A DNA stretch of 64,000 bases from Mesotoga sp. BH458_6_3_2_1 (GTDB lineage Bacteria; Thermotogota; Thermotogae; Petrotogales; Kosmotogaceae), in assembly GCF_003664995.1 (NCBI RefSeq), contig NZ_JFHL01000029.1:248001-312000 (forward strand), in the 5' to 3' direction. Shown piece after piece: positions 1-9,832 of this stretch. Below the pieces are notes generated by a model. The model was not told the origin of the DNA. It made no database searches and worked only from the letters and a program-made list of their open reading frames with translations. Both the position numbers and the translations under genes were made by a program. Numbering within the stretch: position 1 is the first letter of the stretch; every line of letters starts with the position of its first letter.

Positions 1-166
1 TCTTGTTGGAAAGAAGTTCTTTCTAGCCGATGATTCGGTCCGAGAGGATCCTTTTGGAAATCTCGATAAAGATTCTAGAGAGTACGTTGATGCAGTAATT
101 GCCGGACTTGGTTTGAAGGATGATATTGACAAAGGAAAGATAAAGATAGAGCTTGAGGAGGAGTAA
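1..166 (+). CDS. C-terminal end of an upstream CDS, possibly DNA polymerase III gamma/tau
   Basis: An open frame enters from the left edge (first full codon at 2) and ends at TAA 164-166. The visible 54 residues include KKFFLADDSVREDPFGN and an acidic end IKIELEEE. There is no catalytic motif. The stop overlaps the next start region, so the gene is translationally coupled to ybaB. In many bacteria ybaB follows dnaX, so a DnaX C-terminus is a reasonable guess from synteny only; the sequence itself does not prove it. Confidence 0.45.
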   Translation, partial: LVGKKFFLADDSVREDPFGNLDKDSREYVDAVIAGLGLKDDIDKGKIKIELEEE

Positions 167-168
167 TG

Positions 169-534
169 ATGGCAAAGAAATTTAGGGGCCTCGGTGGTAG
201 GAACTATGGTGGTTCGAAAAAGGGTTCCAATATGGGCGAACTTCTGAAACAAGCCCAGAAGGCACAGGAAGAAATGGAAAGCCTTGAAGATACATTCAAG
301 ACAATTGAGGTCGCTGCTTCAGCCGGCGGCGGGGCAATAAATGTTGTTGCGACTTGCGATTATCGTATCAAATCGATCGAAGTCGAGCCGGAGATAAGGG
401 AAGAGGATTATGAGATCATTCAAGATTTGATAATCGCGGGGATAAATGAAGCATTGGCCGAGGTAACAAAGAAGAGAGACGAAGAAACAGCGCGAATCAC
501 GGGAGGACTCAATCTACCGGACAATATACTTTAG
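169..534 (+). CDS. YbaB/EbfC family nucleoid-associated protein
   Basis: Small DNA-binding protein of about 121 residues that forms dimers and binds DNA, with a role in nucleoid organisation and, with RecR, in recombination. The family pattern is clear: a basic Gly/Lys N-terminus, a helix rich in Gln/Glu (LLKQAQKAQEEMESLEDTF), the core EVAASAGGGAINVVATCDYRIKSI split over two strands, and the C-terminal helix ending near GGLNLPD. Two ATGs (166 and 169) are possible; GAGGAGGAG at 155-163 gives better spacing to 169. It lies between a putative dnaX and gapdh. Confidence 0.93.
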   Translation: MAKKFRGLGGRNYGGSKKGSNMGELLKQAQKAQEEMESLEDTFKTIEVAASAGGGAINVVATCDYRIKSIEVEPEIREEDYEIIQDLIIAGINEALAEVTKKRDEETARITGGLNLPDNIL

Positions 535-543
535 GAGGTGTAA

Positions 544-1542
<999 letters not shown>

Positions 1543-1559
1543 TTCTGAGGATAATTCGA

Positions 1560-1581
1560 CGGGGCCTTCTGGCCCCGTTTT
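1560..1581 (+). terminator. Rho-independent terminator or attenuator after gap
   Basis: CGGGGCC (1560-1566), loop TTCT, GGCCCCG (1571-1577), followed by TTTT. It sits in the 61-bp gap between gap and pgk/tpi, so it may set the ratio of GAPDH to PGK-TIM rather than end transcription fully. Confidence 0.75.
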
Positions 1582-1603
1582 ACTGAGCAAAGGAGGATTA
1601 AGA

Positions 1604-3571
1604 ATGTCTAAGACCCTAACTCTTAGAGATGTTGATTTGAGTGGAAAAAGGGTACTTGTCAGAGTGGATTTCAATGTGCCTCTGAATAAAGAAACTGGCG
1701 AAGTAAGTGACGATACTAGAATCATGGCCGCTATACCCACCGTCGAATACATTGTAGAAAGAGGTGGGAAGGCAATTCTCGTTTCTCATTTGGGCAGACC
1801 CAAAGGAAAGAAAGATCCGAAGTATTCGCTGGAAAGAGTAGCCGAGAGGCTTAGTTCACTGATTGGCAAACCAGTCCGATTTGTTCCCGATTGTGTCGGG
1901 GAAGCTGTGGAGAGAGCCGTTTCTGAGATGAGTGATGGTGAGATACTACTTCTGGAGAACGTTAGATTCTACCCCGAAGAAGAGAAGAACGACCCTGACT
2001 TCTCGAAAAAGCTCTCTTCGATTGCTGATATTCACGTAAACGATGCTTTTGGCACCGCACACAGGGGTCATGCGTCAAACGTTGGTGTGGCACGAAACTT
2101 GATCAGTGTACCCGGATTTCTTATGCAAAAAGAAATCGAGATGCTTGGAATGGCAATCGAAAGCCCGGAGCACCCCTATGTCGTAATTCTTGGAGGCGCG
2201 AAGGTATCCGACAAGATAGGAGTGATAAGCAATCTTCTTGAGAAGGCCGACAGGATTCTCATTGGCGGTGCGATGATGTTTACATTCCTAAAAGCTTTAG
2301 GCAAGAGCGTTGGCGACTCTCTAGTTGAAGAGGACAAGATAGATCTTGCTAAAGAGATTTTGGAGAAGGCCGAAAAGAAGAGTGTGGAGTTTGTTCTTCC
2401 TGTCGATACGATAATTTCCAGAGAAATCGCGGCCGGTAGTGAATCTAAAGTTGTCAGCCTGGAAGAAGGTGTACCGTCAGGTTGGAAAGGTCTTGACATT
2501 GGCCCATCCACAATTGAGCTCTTTGAAGGAAAGCTAGGCGATGCGAAGACCGTTGTCTGGAACGGACCCATGGGTGTCTTCGAAATTGACGATTTTGCGA
2601 AGGGTACGGAGTCAATTGCGAAGGCGCTGGCCTCTCTTAATGACGCAGTCACGATAATCGGGGGAGGCGACAGTGCTGCAGCAATTAACAAGTTCGGACT
2701 TGCCGACAAGGTCTCCCATGTGTCTACTGGAGGAGGGGCGTCCCTTGAGATGCTTGAGGGAAAGGATATGCCAGGAATAATGAGCCTCTCAACTGAGGCC
2801 CACAAAAAAAAACGTAGAATAATGGTCGCGGGGAACTGGAAGATGAACAAATCCCCCGATGAGTCACGGATGTTTGCGGGATTCCTTGCCTCCTCAATAG
2901 GAAATGAAAAAGTCGTGGATGTCGTTGTTTTTCCGGCGACTATATCGGTTCCCGGTGTGGCCGATATCCTGAAAGATACTGCTATAAAGTTTGGAGTACA
3001 GAATGTTTATCCGGCTGACAGTGGGGCCTTCACGGGAGAAATCTCAGTGCCGATGCTCCCAGATCTGGGAGTAGAATACGTGCTTGTCGGACACTCCGAA
3101 CGCAGGCATATCTTCGGCGAAACCAGTGAGATGACCAACGAAAAGATCAAAGCGGTTCTTAAAGGCGGCCTAATTCCGGTCTTCTGTGTGGGAGAAACGC
3201 TGGAAGAAAGAGAATCAGGCAGAACAAATGAAGTTCTAAAGGAGCAGATCAGCAAGGGCTTTTCGGGACTTGATAAGAACGAAGCAGAAAGATTAATTAT
3301 TGCCTACGAACCGGTTTGGGCTATCGGAACTGGAGTTGTGGCCACACCTGAACAGGCCGAAGACACTATGAAATTTGTAAGGGATCTCGTCTCTTCTCTT
3401 TACGACAATGATCTGTCGGAGGAAATTCGGATTCTTTATGGTGGGAGCATCAAGCCTGATAACTTCGAGCCTCTAATTGCCATGGAGAATATTGACGGTG
3501 GGTTAGTTGGGGGAGCCAGTCTGCTTGAAAGCTTCGTTCAACTGGTTGCCATCGCCAAGAATCACGCTTGA
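1604..3571 (+). CDS. pgk/tpiA: Fused phosphoglycerate kinase / triosephosphate isomerase
   Basis: One 655-residue frame encodes two consecutive glycolytic enzymes. Residues 1 to about 400 are PGK (VRVDFNVPL near 20-28, [22 protein letters not shown]). Residues 408-655 are TIM: AGNWKMN near 409-415, catalytic His497 in GHSERR, catalytic Glu569 in [10 protein letters not shown], and a phosphate loop in GGASL. Thermotoga maritima also has a covalent PGK-TIM. At the junction lie nine A residues (2804-2812); a shift to either other frame meets a stop within a few codons (TAG 2815-2817 or TAA 2820-2822), so slippage would yield PGK alone. AAAGGAGG precedes ATG 1604. Confidence 0.97.
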   Translation: MSKTLTLRDVDLSGKRVLVRVDFNVPLNKETGEVSDDTRIMAAIPTVEYIVERGGKAILVSHLGRPKGKKDPKYSLERVAERLSSLIGKPVRFVPDCVGEAVERAVSEMSDGEILLLENVRFYPEEEKNDPDFSKKLSSIADIHVNDAFGTAHRGHASNVGVARNLISVPGFLMQKEIEMLGMAIESPEHPYVVILGGAKVSDKIGVISNLLEKADRILIGGAMMFTFLKALGKSVGDSLVEEDKIDLAKEILEKAEKKSVEFVLPVDTIISREIAAGSESKVVSLEEGVPSGWKGLDIGPSTIELFEGKLGDAKTVVWNGPMGVFEIDDFAKGTESIAKALASLNDAVTIIGGGDSAAAINKFGLADKVSHVSTGGGASLEMLEGKDMPGIMSLSTEAHKKKRRIMVAGNWKMNKSPDESRMFAGFLASSIGNEKVVDVVVFPATISVPGVADILKDTAIKFGVQNVYPADSGAFTGEISVPMLPDLGVEYVLVGHSERRHIFGETSEMTNEKIKAVLKGGLIPVFCVGETLEERESGRTNEVLKEQISKGFSGLDKNEAERLIIAYEPVWAIGTGVVATPEQAEDTMKFVRDLVSSLYDNDLSEEIRILYGGSIKPDNFEPLIAMENIDGGLVGGASLLESFVQLVAIAKNHA

Positions 3572-3587
3572 TTACATTGATTTGACG

Positions 3588-3620
3588 GCCGCCCGACGGG
3601 CGGCTGTTTCGTTTTCTTTC
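3588..3620 (+). terminator. Rho-independent terminator after pgk/tpi
   Basis: GCCGCCC (3588-3594), loop GAC, GGGCGGC (3598-3604), then the T-rich tail TGTTTCGTTTTCTTTC. It closes the glycolytic block. Confidence 0.85.
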
Positions 3621-3633
3621 TAAGCCGAGGTGT

Positions 3634-3639
3634 TATAAT
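3634..3639 (+). promoter_or_regulatory. Promoter -10 box for the coiled-coil/zapA operon
   Basis: A perfect TATAAT stands 17 bp downstream of a weak -35-like T-rich stretch in the terminator tail and about 23 nt ahead of the next start codon. It fits a new transcription unit right after the pgk/tpi terminator. Confidence 0.55.
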
Positions 3640-3661
3640 CTCAAAATAGGAGGTGTCGTTC

Positions 3662-3898
3662 TTGGATAGCTATCAGGAGCTTGAACTTGTCGTAGACAAG
3701 ATGGTAGAGGAATTCAACCGTCTTAGAAAGGAAAACGAACAGCTCTGGAAGCAGGTTGAAGCAGAACAGAGAAAATCTGAAGAGTCTGAGCTCAGAATCC
3801 GGGAACTTGAACTCCGTCTTGAAAGTGAATCAAGGACAATCTCCTCACTTATAAAGAGAGTCAGAGGCAGCCTCGTTGAAGACAGCAAAAAAGCATAA
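3662..3898 (+). CDS. Small coiled-coil protein upstream of ZapA
   Basis: I do not recognise a named family. The product is 78 residues and almost wholly charged heptad-like helix (EEFNRLRKENEQLW, ESELRIRELELRLESE), with no signal peptide or membrane segment. AGGAGG at 3648-3653 is 8 nt from TTG 3662, so this start is preferred to GTG 3653, which lies inside the ribosome site. It is the first gene of a unit with zapA and murI. A role as a ZapB-like or other divisome coiled coil is inferred from position only. Confidence 0.75.
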   Translation: MDSYQELELVVDKMVEEFNRLRKENEQLWKQVEAEQRKSEESELRIRELELRLESESRTISSLIKRVRGSLVEDSKKA

Positions 3899-3909
3899 GG
3901 AGTCGAGCT

Positions 3910-4191
3910 ATGAAGCGATCAGTCTCACTTGACCTTGGAGAAAAGAAGTACACTTTTATTACCAGTGATCCACAAGAACTTGTGGATCAAGTCTTTTCTA
4001 AGATCACGGAAATGTACGATTCGTTAAAAAAGAACGAAGAAGAGATCGGCTATGAAAAAGTACTTGTGGGGATTTCGGTGAATCTTGCGCACGACCTTGT
4101 GAGAAGTCAGAATGAACTGCTAAGGCTTAAAGCAAAATACGAAGAGGTTCTTTCAGAATACTTCCAGGGACGTGACGGGGTTGAGAAGTAG
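3910..4191 (+). CDS. zapA: ZapA-like cell division protein
   Basis: 93 residues with the ZapA layout: an N-terminal globular part of short strands (SVSLDLGEKKYTFITSDPQELVDQVFSKI) and a C-terminal coiled coil (AHDLVRSQNELLRLKAKYEEVLSEYF). ZapA binds FtsZ and stabilises the division ring. The ILVALNLA-type segment appears as VLVGISVNLAHDL. It follows the small coiled-coil gene by 11 bp and overlaps murI. The family is short and variable, so the call rests on pattern and context. Confidence 0.75.
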   Translation: MKRSVSLDLGEKKYTFITSDPQELVDQVFSKITEMYDSLKKNEEEIGYEKVLVGISVNLAHDLVRSQNELLRLKAKYEEVLSEYFQGRDGVEK

Positions 4192-5002
4192 GTTAAGGAT
4201 AGGGATTTTCGATTCGGGGATAGGTGGCCTTACAGTTCTGAAAAGGTTATTGGAGGCTTTCCCTGAAGGAGTGAATTTTCACTATTTTGCTGATACTGCA
4301 AGGGTTCCGTACGGTTCAAAGCCAATTGAAACACTTCAAAGATACTTAAGAGAGATCTTCGATTTTTTTTCGCAGCTGAATGTCGATGCAATTCTTACTG
4401 CCTGTAACACCTCCGATTCCATACTCTCTCAAAGAGAAAAGTCAGAGCTCGGCGTTCCTTACTTCAGTATAATTGATCCCACAGTGAGAACTCTTGGAGA
4501 ATCAGCCCCGAAAGAATCGACAGTCGCAGTTATTGCAACTGAGAATACTGTAAAGAGATCGCTTTATTTGAGACGGCTCTTCCACTATGAGAATCTTACT
4601 ACCATTGTTCAGAGGGCCTGCCCACTTTTCGTCCCCTTAATAGAAGAGGGTATCTGGGAAGGCGAAATTGTTGATTCCATCGTAAAGTATTACTTGACTG
4701 ATCTGGCTAGAACCGAACCAGACTTTCTGATACTTGGATGCACTCACTATCCGCTAATTAGAAAATCGATCGAAGCATTTCTGCCTTCAAAAACAAGAGT
4801 TGTAGATCCTGCGGAGTATATTGTCAGTGATTTCACTGATTGGGCGGAAATCTCATCAACCGAACCATCTACGGTAGACTATTACGTTAGTGGGAATATT
4901 CGGTTTTTTCAGGAAATTCTGAAGAGGTATCTTCGAAAAGAAGAGAATGTGAGAGGTGTTGGTCTAACCTTTGCGGGGATAACTCTGAAGGAAAGCGTTT
5001 GA
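4181..5002 (+). CDS. murI: Glutamate racemase
   Basis: Makes D-glutamate for peptidoglycan. The motif GIFDSGIGGL at the N-terminus carries the catalytic-site Asp/Ser; the two catalytic cysteines are in TACNTSD and LGCTHYPL. About 273 residues, normal for the family. TTG 4181 is preferred because AGGGA at 4166-4170 is 10 nt away; a GTG at 4172 would leave only 1 nt. It overlaps zapA by 11 nt and ends 1 nt before yvcK, so it is part of one operon linking division and wall synthesis. Confidence 0.95.
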   Translation: MRSRLRIGIFDSGIGGLTVLKRLLEAFPEGVNFHYFADTARVPYGSKPIETLQRYLREIFDFFSQLNVDAILTACNTSDSILSQREKSELGVPYFSIIDPTVRTLGESAPKESTVAVIATENTVKRSLYLRRLFHYENLTTIVQRACPLFVPLIEEGIWEGEIVDSIVKYYLTDLARTEPDFLILGCTHYPLIRKSIEAFLPSKTRVVDPAEYIVSDFTDWAEISSTEPSTVDYYVSGNIRFFQEILKRYLRKEENVRGVGLTFAGITLKESV

Positions 5003-5003
5003 A

Positions 5004-5966
5004 GTGAGTAGAACAGTTCTGATAGGAGGAGGTACGGGCCTATCAACTTTCGCTAGAGTGATTAAGGATTTCGACTCTTCTCTTACTCTGGTTGTTGCAG
5101 TGACCGACGATGGAGGAAGTTCGGGGATTATAAGAGAAGCTATGTTGATTCCTCCGCCGGGTGATGTCAGGAACAACATAATTGCTCTGGCCGATGACGA
5201 AGAGCTTCTGACCAAGGTCTTTTCTTACAGATTCAGGGCGCCTGCAATGGACGGGCATTCTATTGGAAATATAATAATCGCCGGTCTTACTGAGATGTAT
5301 GGGAGTTTTCCAGAGGCAGTTGTTGCGGCATCAAATATGCTCAGCATAAAGGGCAGGGTTTTGCCTGTCGCCAATGATTTCGTTCATCTCGTGGCGGAGC
5401 TCGACGATGGATCAGTTATCAAGGGAGAGTCAAAAATATCGTCAGTAGGAAAAAGAGTGAGAAGACTATCCCTTGACAAGCCAGCTAAGGCTCTTCCAGA
5501 AGTAATCGATGCAATAGTATCTGCAGATACGATAATTGTGGGCCCCGGAAGCATTTTTACCAGTGTAGTTCCAAATTTTCTTGTTTCCGGTGTTCGAGAA
5601 GCATTCAGAGAATCGAGAGGCAGAAAGATTTATATCTGCAATATCATGACTCAACCCGGTGAGTCCGAAGGTTTCTCACTGGGCGATCACGTAGAGGTTG
5701 TTGAGGATTATTGCGGAGAAGCCTTTGATATGATTTTTTGGACGGAAGTGAGAGGTGTCGAGGCTTCGGTCTTGAAAAGATATAGGGAGAAGGGCTCCTC
5801 ACCGGTCGAGAACGACATGCTTTTCGACAGACGGGTTAAGGTAATCGATGGAGCTACGACAGAGCTAATAGATGACGGAAGAACACGTCTCGTCGTGCGG
5901 CACTCGAGAAACAGTATTTTGTCTATTCTTCATGAATTGTGCTTGTTGGGAGAGAGCAGGATTTGA
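5004..5966 (+). CDS. yvcK: YvcK/GlmR-type gluconeogenesis factor (CofD-like)
   Basis: 320 residues with GGGTGLST at the N-terminus, TDDGGSSG, PGDVRNN and GPGSIFTSVVPN, which mark the YvcK branch of the CofD-like fold. YvcK/GlmR binds UDP-GlcNAc and steers carbon to wall precursors in Bacillus. It starts at GTG 5004 just after murI and is coupled to whiA, as in Firmicutes, but the usual partner rapZ is absent here and murI takes its place. Confidence 0.93.
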   Translation: MSRTVLIGGGTGLSTFARVIKDFDSSLTLVVAVTDDGGSSGIIREAMLIPPPGDVRNNIIALADDEELLTKVFSYRFRAPAMDGHSIGNIIIAGLTEMYGSFPEAVVAASNMLSIKGRVLPVANDFVHLVAELDDGSVIKGESKISSVGKRVRRLSLDKPAKALPEVIDAIVSADTIIVGPGSIFTSVVPNFLVSGVREAFRESRGRKIYICNIMTQPGESEGFSLGDHVEVVEDYCGEAFDMIFWTEVRGVEASVLKRYREKGSSPVENDMLFDRRVKVIDGATTELIDDGRTRLVVRHSRNSILSILHELCLLGESRI

Positions 5967-6889
5967 GTTATGCCGATAAACTCAAGGAAGAGCTATGCCA
6001 TCTTCCTTTAGATGATCCGTCAGAATGCAGGTCTGAATACCTCGGTTTTGTCAAGTCAAGAGGGACTCTAAGACTTAGAGGCAGCACAGCTTTTCTCGTT
6101 ATACCTCTTACGTCGATCACGAGTCTTAAAAGGCTATTCCAGATAGCAAAAAAGCTTTCTATACCAATTTTCGAGACTCAATTAATCGAAGAAATGCGTC
6201 TAGGTCGGAAAAGGGGTGGAGAGCTTAGCTTTCGCTTTGAAGAAGTCGAGGAGTTCCTTCGCAGAAGTGGGATTTCGGTCAGAGACGATTCCATCCCGAA
6301 ACCGGTGAGAGAAGATCCGGTTTACTTCGGTGCGTTCCTCAGAGGTTTGTATCTGGCCGGTGGGTCCGTAGTTGACCCTTCAAAAGAGTATCATCTAGAG
6401 ATAACTCTAGACACGACAGAAGCTTTCGTGAATTCTCTGAGAATTTATATCGCCGAGAATTTCAATATAAAGATCGGTGTTGTAAAGGTCAGGGAAAAAT
6501 TCAAAGCGTATGTGAAATCATCACTTGATTTGATTGAGTTGCTGTCCCTGATGGGTGGCAAGAAGACCGTAACGAGGCTTTCGAGCGCTGTAGAAGTTAG
6601 GAAGATCAGAAGCGATGTGAGCAGAACCCTGAATTTTCTTACGGCGAATGCAAATAAATCAGGGCAGGCAATGGCGAAACACGTGAAGGCAATAAGGATT
6701 ATAGACAAGAAACTCGGTATTGACAGACTAGACGAAGATCTTCGACAGATAGCCATTCTCCGAATAGAGAACGAAGACCTCAATCTAAGAGAACTTGGGG
6801 AAATAATGAATCCGCCAATGAGTAAGTCAGCAGTATATAATAGGTTGAAAAAGCTTATGGCATTGGCCGAAGAGTTGGGAGATATTTAG
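5963..6889 (+). CDS. whiA: WhiA family DNA-binding protein
   Basis: 308 residues. An N-terminal LAGLIDADG-homing-endonuclease-like region (FLRGLYLAGGSVVDPSKEYHLEI, near residues 120-145) lacks the acidic nuclease pattern, as is usual for WhiA. A C-terminal helix-turn-helix ends LGEIMNPPMSKSAVYNRLKKL. WhiA regulates cell division genes. TTG 5963 is favoured over GTG 5939: it forms a TTGA overlap with the yvcK stop, and GGGAGAG lies at a good distance upstream. Confidence 0.93.
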   Translation: MSYADKLKEELCHLPLDDPSECRSEYLGFVKSRGTLRLRGSTAFLVIPLTSITSLKRLFQIAKKLSIPIFETQLIEEMRLGRKRGGELSFRFEEVEEFLRRSGISVRDDSIPKPVREDPVYFGAFLRGLYLAGGSVVDPSKEYHLEITLDTTEAFVNSLRIYIAENFNIKIGVVKVREKFKAYVKSSLDLIELLSLMGGKKTVTRLSSAVEVRKIRSDVSRTLNFLTANANKSGQAMAKHVKAIRIIDKKLGIDRLDEDLRQIAILRIENEDLNLRELGEIMNPPMSKSAVYNRLKKLMALAEELGDI

Positions 6890-7351
6890 ATGAAATGTCC
6901 TTTTTGTGGTGGAGATTCTACAAGGGTTCTGGATTCTAGACCGACCGATGAATCCACTTCCATTCGGAGAAGAAGGGAGTGCGAGAAGTGTGGTGCAAGA
7001 TTCACTACCTATGAGAGGTATGAGAAACTCCCCTTCTTGGTGGTAAAAAAAGACGGCAGAAGGGAGAAATTTAGCAGGGAGAAACTTCTTAATGGATTGC
7101 TGAAAGCCTGTGAGAAGAGGCCAATATCTGTTGATACGGTCAATGGTATCGTTGAAACCGTAGAAAATGGGATTGTGAAGGCGGGGAAACACGAAGTGAT
7201 CTCAAGTGAGATCGGCGAGATGATAATGACTGAACTTAAGTCTCTGGACAGAGTTGCTTACGTTAGATTTGCATCTGTTTACAAAGATTTCAGGGACATA
7301 GACCATTTCATGGATATAATTGAGGAACTCAGGAACGACAGAGATCGTTGA
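6890..7351 (+). CDS. nrdR: NrdR transcriptional repressor of ribonucleotide reductase
   Basis: 153 residues. Zinc ribbon with CPFC at residues 3-6 and CEKC near 31-34, followed by RFTTYER and an ATP-cone domain starting [20 protein letters not shown]. NrdR senses dATP/ATP and represses nrd genes. The ATG follows the whiA stop directly. No NrdR box or nrd gene is visible in this window. Confidence 0.96.
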   Translation: MKCPFCGGDSTRVLDSRPTDESTSIRRRRECEKCGARFTTYERYEKLPFLVVKKDGRREKFSREKLLNGLLKACEKRPISVDTVNGIVETVENGIVKAGKHEVISSEIGEMIMTELKSLDRVAYVRFASVYKDFRDIDHFMDIIEELRNDRDR

Positions 7352-7368
7352 ATGGAGGGATCCAGGTC

Positions 7369-7842
7369 GTGAAGAAGAAAGTAATTTACCTTACACAGGA
7401 AGGCTTCGACAGAATGAAAGAGGAGCTCGAGAGTCTTAGAAAGAAACTCATGTATGAAATTGCTGAAAGGATCAAGGAAGCCAGAGAGCTTGGGGATCTA
7501 AGTGAAAATAGCGAATACGATGAAGCCAAGAACGAACAGGGAAGAATCGATAGCAGAATAAAGCAGCTGGAAGAGATACTAAATAACGCTGAAATAATCG
7601 AGGACGACGGTGACTTGAGTACAGTGAAATTGGGTTATGTCGTTGAACTCCAGAACGCTGAGACAGGTGAGAAATCTCAATTTAGAATCGTCAACGCTCA
7701 GGAGGCCAACATTTTTGAGGGAAAAATCAGTTCCGATTCTCCTATTGGACGCGGAGTTTTAACTCACAAAGTGGATGAATTGGTAAGGGTAAAAACCCCT
7801 GCAGGTTGGGCGAAGTACAAGATTCTTACTATCGGCAAGTGA
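7369..7842 (+). CDS. greA: Transcription elongation factor GreA
   Basis: Rescues backtracked RNA polymerase by stimulating transcript cleavage. The N-terminal coiled coil starts YLTQEGFDRMKEELESL, its acidic tip is DLSENSEYDEAK, and the C-terminal FKBP-like domain ends SPIGRGVLTHKVDELVRVKTPAG. GTG 7369 has GGAGGG at 7354-7359 with 8-nt spacing and gives 157 residues, the usual length. A longer frame from TTG 7348 would overlap the nrdR stop and lacks a ribosome site. Confidence 0.96.
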   Translation: MKKKVIYLTQEGFDRMKEELESLRKKLMYEIAERIKEARELGDLSENSEYDEAKNEQGRIDSRIKQLEEILNNAEIIEDDGDLSTVKLGYVVELQNAETGEKSQFRIVNAQEANIFEGKISSDSPIGRGVLTHKVDELVRVKTPAGWAKYKILTIGK

Positions 7843-7854
7843 TGGGGGTATTTT

Positions 7855-9357
7855 ATGAGTGAAGAAGCAAGGAAACAGAGAATTGAAGAGATAAATCAAA
7901 TGCGCAGCGAGGGAATTGAGCCGTACCCATACCGTTTTGAGAAAACTCACTGGGCCGGCCAGATTAAGACGGATTTTTCCGATTTAAAGGATTCCGAGAC
8001 TAGAGAAGATATTACCTTAAGAATTGCCGGAAGAGTGGTTGCGATGAGAAACCACGGGAAATCCACTTTCTTTGTTCTTAGGGATAATACGGACCGGATT
8101 CAGGCTTATATCAGGCTCGACGGTGTAGGGGTGGAGAATTTCGAGGTCTTCAAGAAATTTGTAAACATTGGCGATTTCCTGGGGGTCACTGGATTCCCTT
8201 TCAAGACGCATACAGGAGAGATATCGGTCTTCGTAAAGCATTTCGAGATACTCTCGAAGGCAATAAGAATGATGCCTGAAAAGTGGCATGGAGTGAAGGA
8301 TAAGGAGATAATCTACAGACAGAGATACGTTGAGATGCTTTCGAGCGACGAAGCTCTTGAGAGGTTTCGGATTCGCTCTGAACTGTTTCGATTGGTCAGA
8401 GAGTTTCTTCAGTCCAGGGGTTTTATAGAAGTAGATACGCCCATGCTTCATTATCTGACTGGAGGAGCATCGGCAAGGCCCTTCAAAACTCATATCAATG
8501 TCTTCGAGTCGGAAATGTATCTGAGGATTGCAGAAGAACTATTCCTTAAGAGATTCCTGGTGGGAGGCTTTGAAAGGATTTTCGAAATCGGAAAGAACTT
8601 CCGCAATGAAGGGGTCTCCTTCAAACACCACCCTGAGTTCACAATGATGGAGCTATACTGGGCGTACGCAGATTACAACGATATAATGGATATCACTGAA
8701 GAGATGATCAACTACGTAGTCAGCAAAATAACAGGTTCAGAAATTATTACTTATCAGGGAAAGAAGATCGATTTTTCGAGGCCTTGGCGCAGAGTAAAGA
8801 TGGCTAGCTTTATAGAAGAGAATCTTGGAGTCGATATCTTGGAAGATTCAAGTGATGAACTGATAGCCGTTCTGAAGAAGCATAATGCTGAACCTGATAT
8901 CAAGGAAAGAGGACACTTGATCGAGAAATTGTGGGATCTTGTGGAGCACAACCTTGTGAACCCCACTTTTGTTACCGAGCATCCAGTAATAATCTCTCCA
9001 TTGTCGAAAATTCATAGAGAAGATCCGAGAGTTACAGAGAGGTTCGAGCTGATAATAAGCTCTATGGAGATGGCAAATGCTTTCAGTGAGTTGAACGATC
9101 CGATTGAACAGTATGATCGTTTCCTTCATCAAGCGGGTTTGAGGGACATCGGAGATGAAGAGGCTCAGATGATGGATCAGGATTTCATCAGGGCTCTTGA
9201 ATATGGGATGCCCCCCACGGGAGGATTGGGAGTGGGTTGGGATAGAATAATCATGCTTGTGACAGATGCACCTTCTATAAGGGATATTATTCCCTTTCCG
9301 CTCGTAAGACCAATCTCTTTTGATGAAGAAGAGGCTTTGAGTAATAGCGAGGAATAG
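7855..9357 (+). CDS. lysS: Lysyl-tRNA synthetase, class II
   Basis: 500 residues. An N-terminal OB-fold anticodon-binding domain ([21 protein letters not shown]) precedes the class II core: motif 1 in the [15 protein letters not shown] helix-strand, motif 2 [14 protein letters not shown], and motif 3 [12 protein letters not shown]. It charges tRNA-Lys. Start ATG 7855 follows a G-rich ribosome site (ATGGGGG), 12 nt after greA, so greA and lysS are co-transcribed. Confidence 0.97.
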   Translation: MSEEARKQRIEEINQMRSEGIEPYPYRFEKTHWAGQIKTDFSDLKDSETREDITLRIAGRVVAMRNHGKSTFFVLRDNTDRIQAYIRLDGVGVENFEVFKKFVNIGDFLGVTGFPFKTHTGEISVFVKHFEILSKAIRMMPEKWHGVKDKEIIYRQRYVEMLSSDEALERFRIRSELFRLVREFLQSRGFIEVDTPMLHYLTGGASARPFKTHINVFESEMYLRIAEELFLKRFLVGGFERIFEIGKNFRNEGVSFKHHPEFTMMELYWAYADYNDIMDITEEMINYVVSKITGSEIITYQGKKIDFSRPWRRVKMASFIEENLGVDILEDSSDELIAVLKKHNAEPDIKERGHLIEKLWDLVEHNLVNPTFVTEHPVIISPLSKIHREDPRVTERFELIISSMEMANAFSELNDPIEQYDRFLHQAGLRDIGDEEAQMMDQDFIRALEYGMPPTGGLGVGWDRIIMLVTDAPSIRDIIPFPLVRPISFDEEEALSNSEE

Positions 9358-9370
9358 TAGAGGTGATTCA

Positions 9371-9832
9371 ATGACGCTTTATGAGCAGATTCAACAGGAA
9401 ATGAAGGAAGCGATGAAGTCCCGAGATTCTCTTAAAACGAATACTTTGAGGAGTGTAATCGCTTCCGTAAAAAACTACCTTGTATCTTCAGAAGAGGCCA
9501 GAGCTCGAGAGGTCAACGATGAGCTTTTGATAGATCTTATTGCGAAGGAAGCAAAGAAACGAGAAGAATCAATTGAAGCCTACAAGAAGGTAGGGAGAGA
9601 TGATCTGGTTTCCAGCGAATCCAAAGAGCTTGAGATACTGAGTAAGTACCTCCCAGAAGAACTATCGGCGGATGAAATAAGGGCGATCGCCTTGCAGACG
9701 ATTGACGATTTGAAGGCCAACAATCCTTCAGATCTAGGGAAAGTCATGAGAGAGCTGATGGCAAGAGTAAAGGGAAGAGCAGATGGAAAACTTGTCAACA
9801 AAATTGTCAGGGAGCTTCTTGAGAGTAGATGA
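9371..9832 (+). CDS. YqeY/GatB-tail family protein
   Basis: 153 residues, the normal length for YqeY. The start LYEQIQQEMKEAMKSRD, the middle YKKVGRDDLVSSESKELEILSKYLP, and the end LGKVMRELMARVKGRADGKLVNKIVRELL match the family, which resembles the C-terminal tRNA-binding part of GatB. The exact role is unknown; a link to tRNA amidation is an inference. It follows lysS by 13 bp and overlaps the next gene by ATGA. Confidence 0.93.
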   Translation: MTLYEQIQQEMKEAMKSRDSLKTNTLRSVIASVKNYLVSSEEARAREVNDELLIDLIAKEAKKREESIEAYKKVGRDDLVSSESKELEILSKYLPEELSADEIRAIALQTIDDLKANNPSDLGKVMRELMARVKGRADGKLVNKIVRELLESR

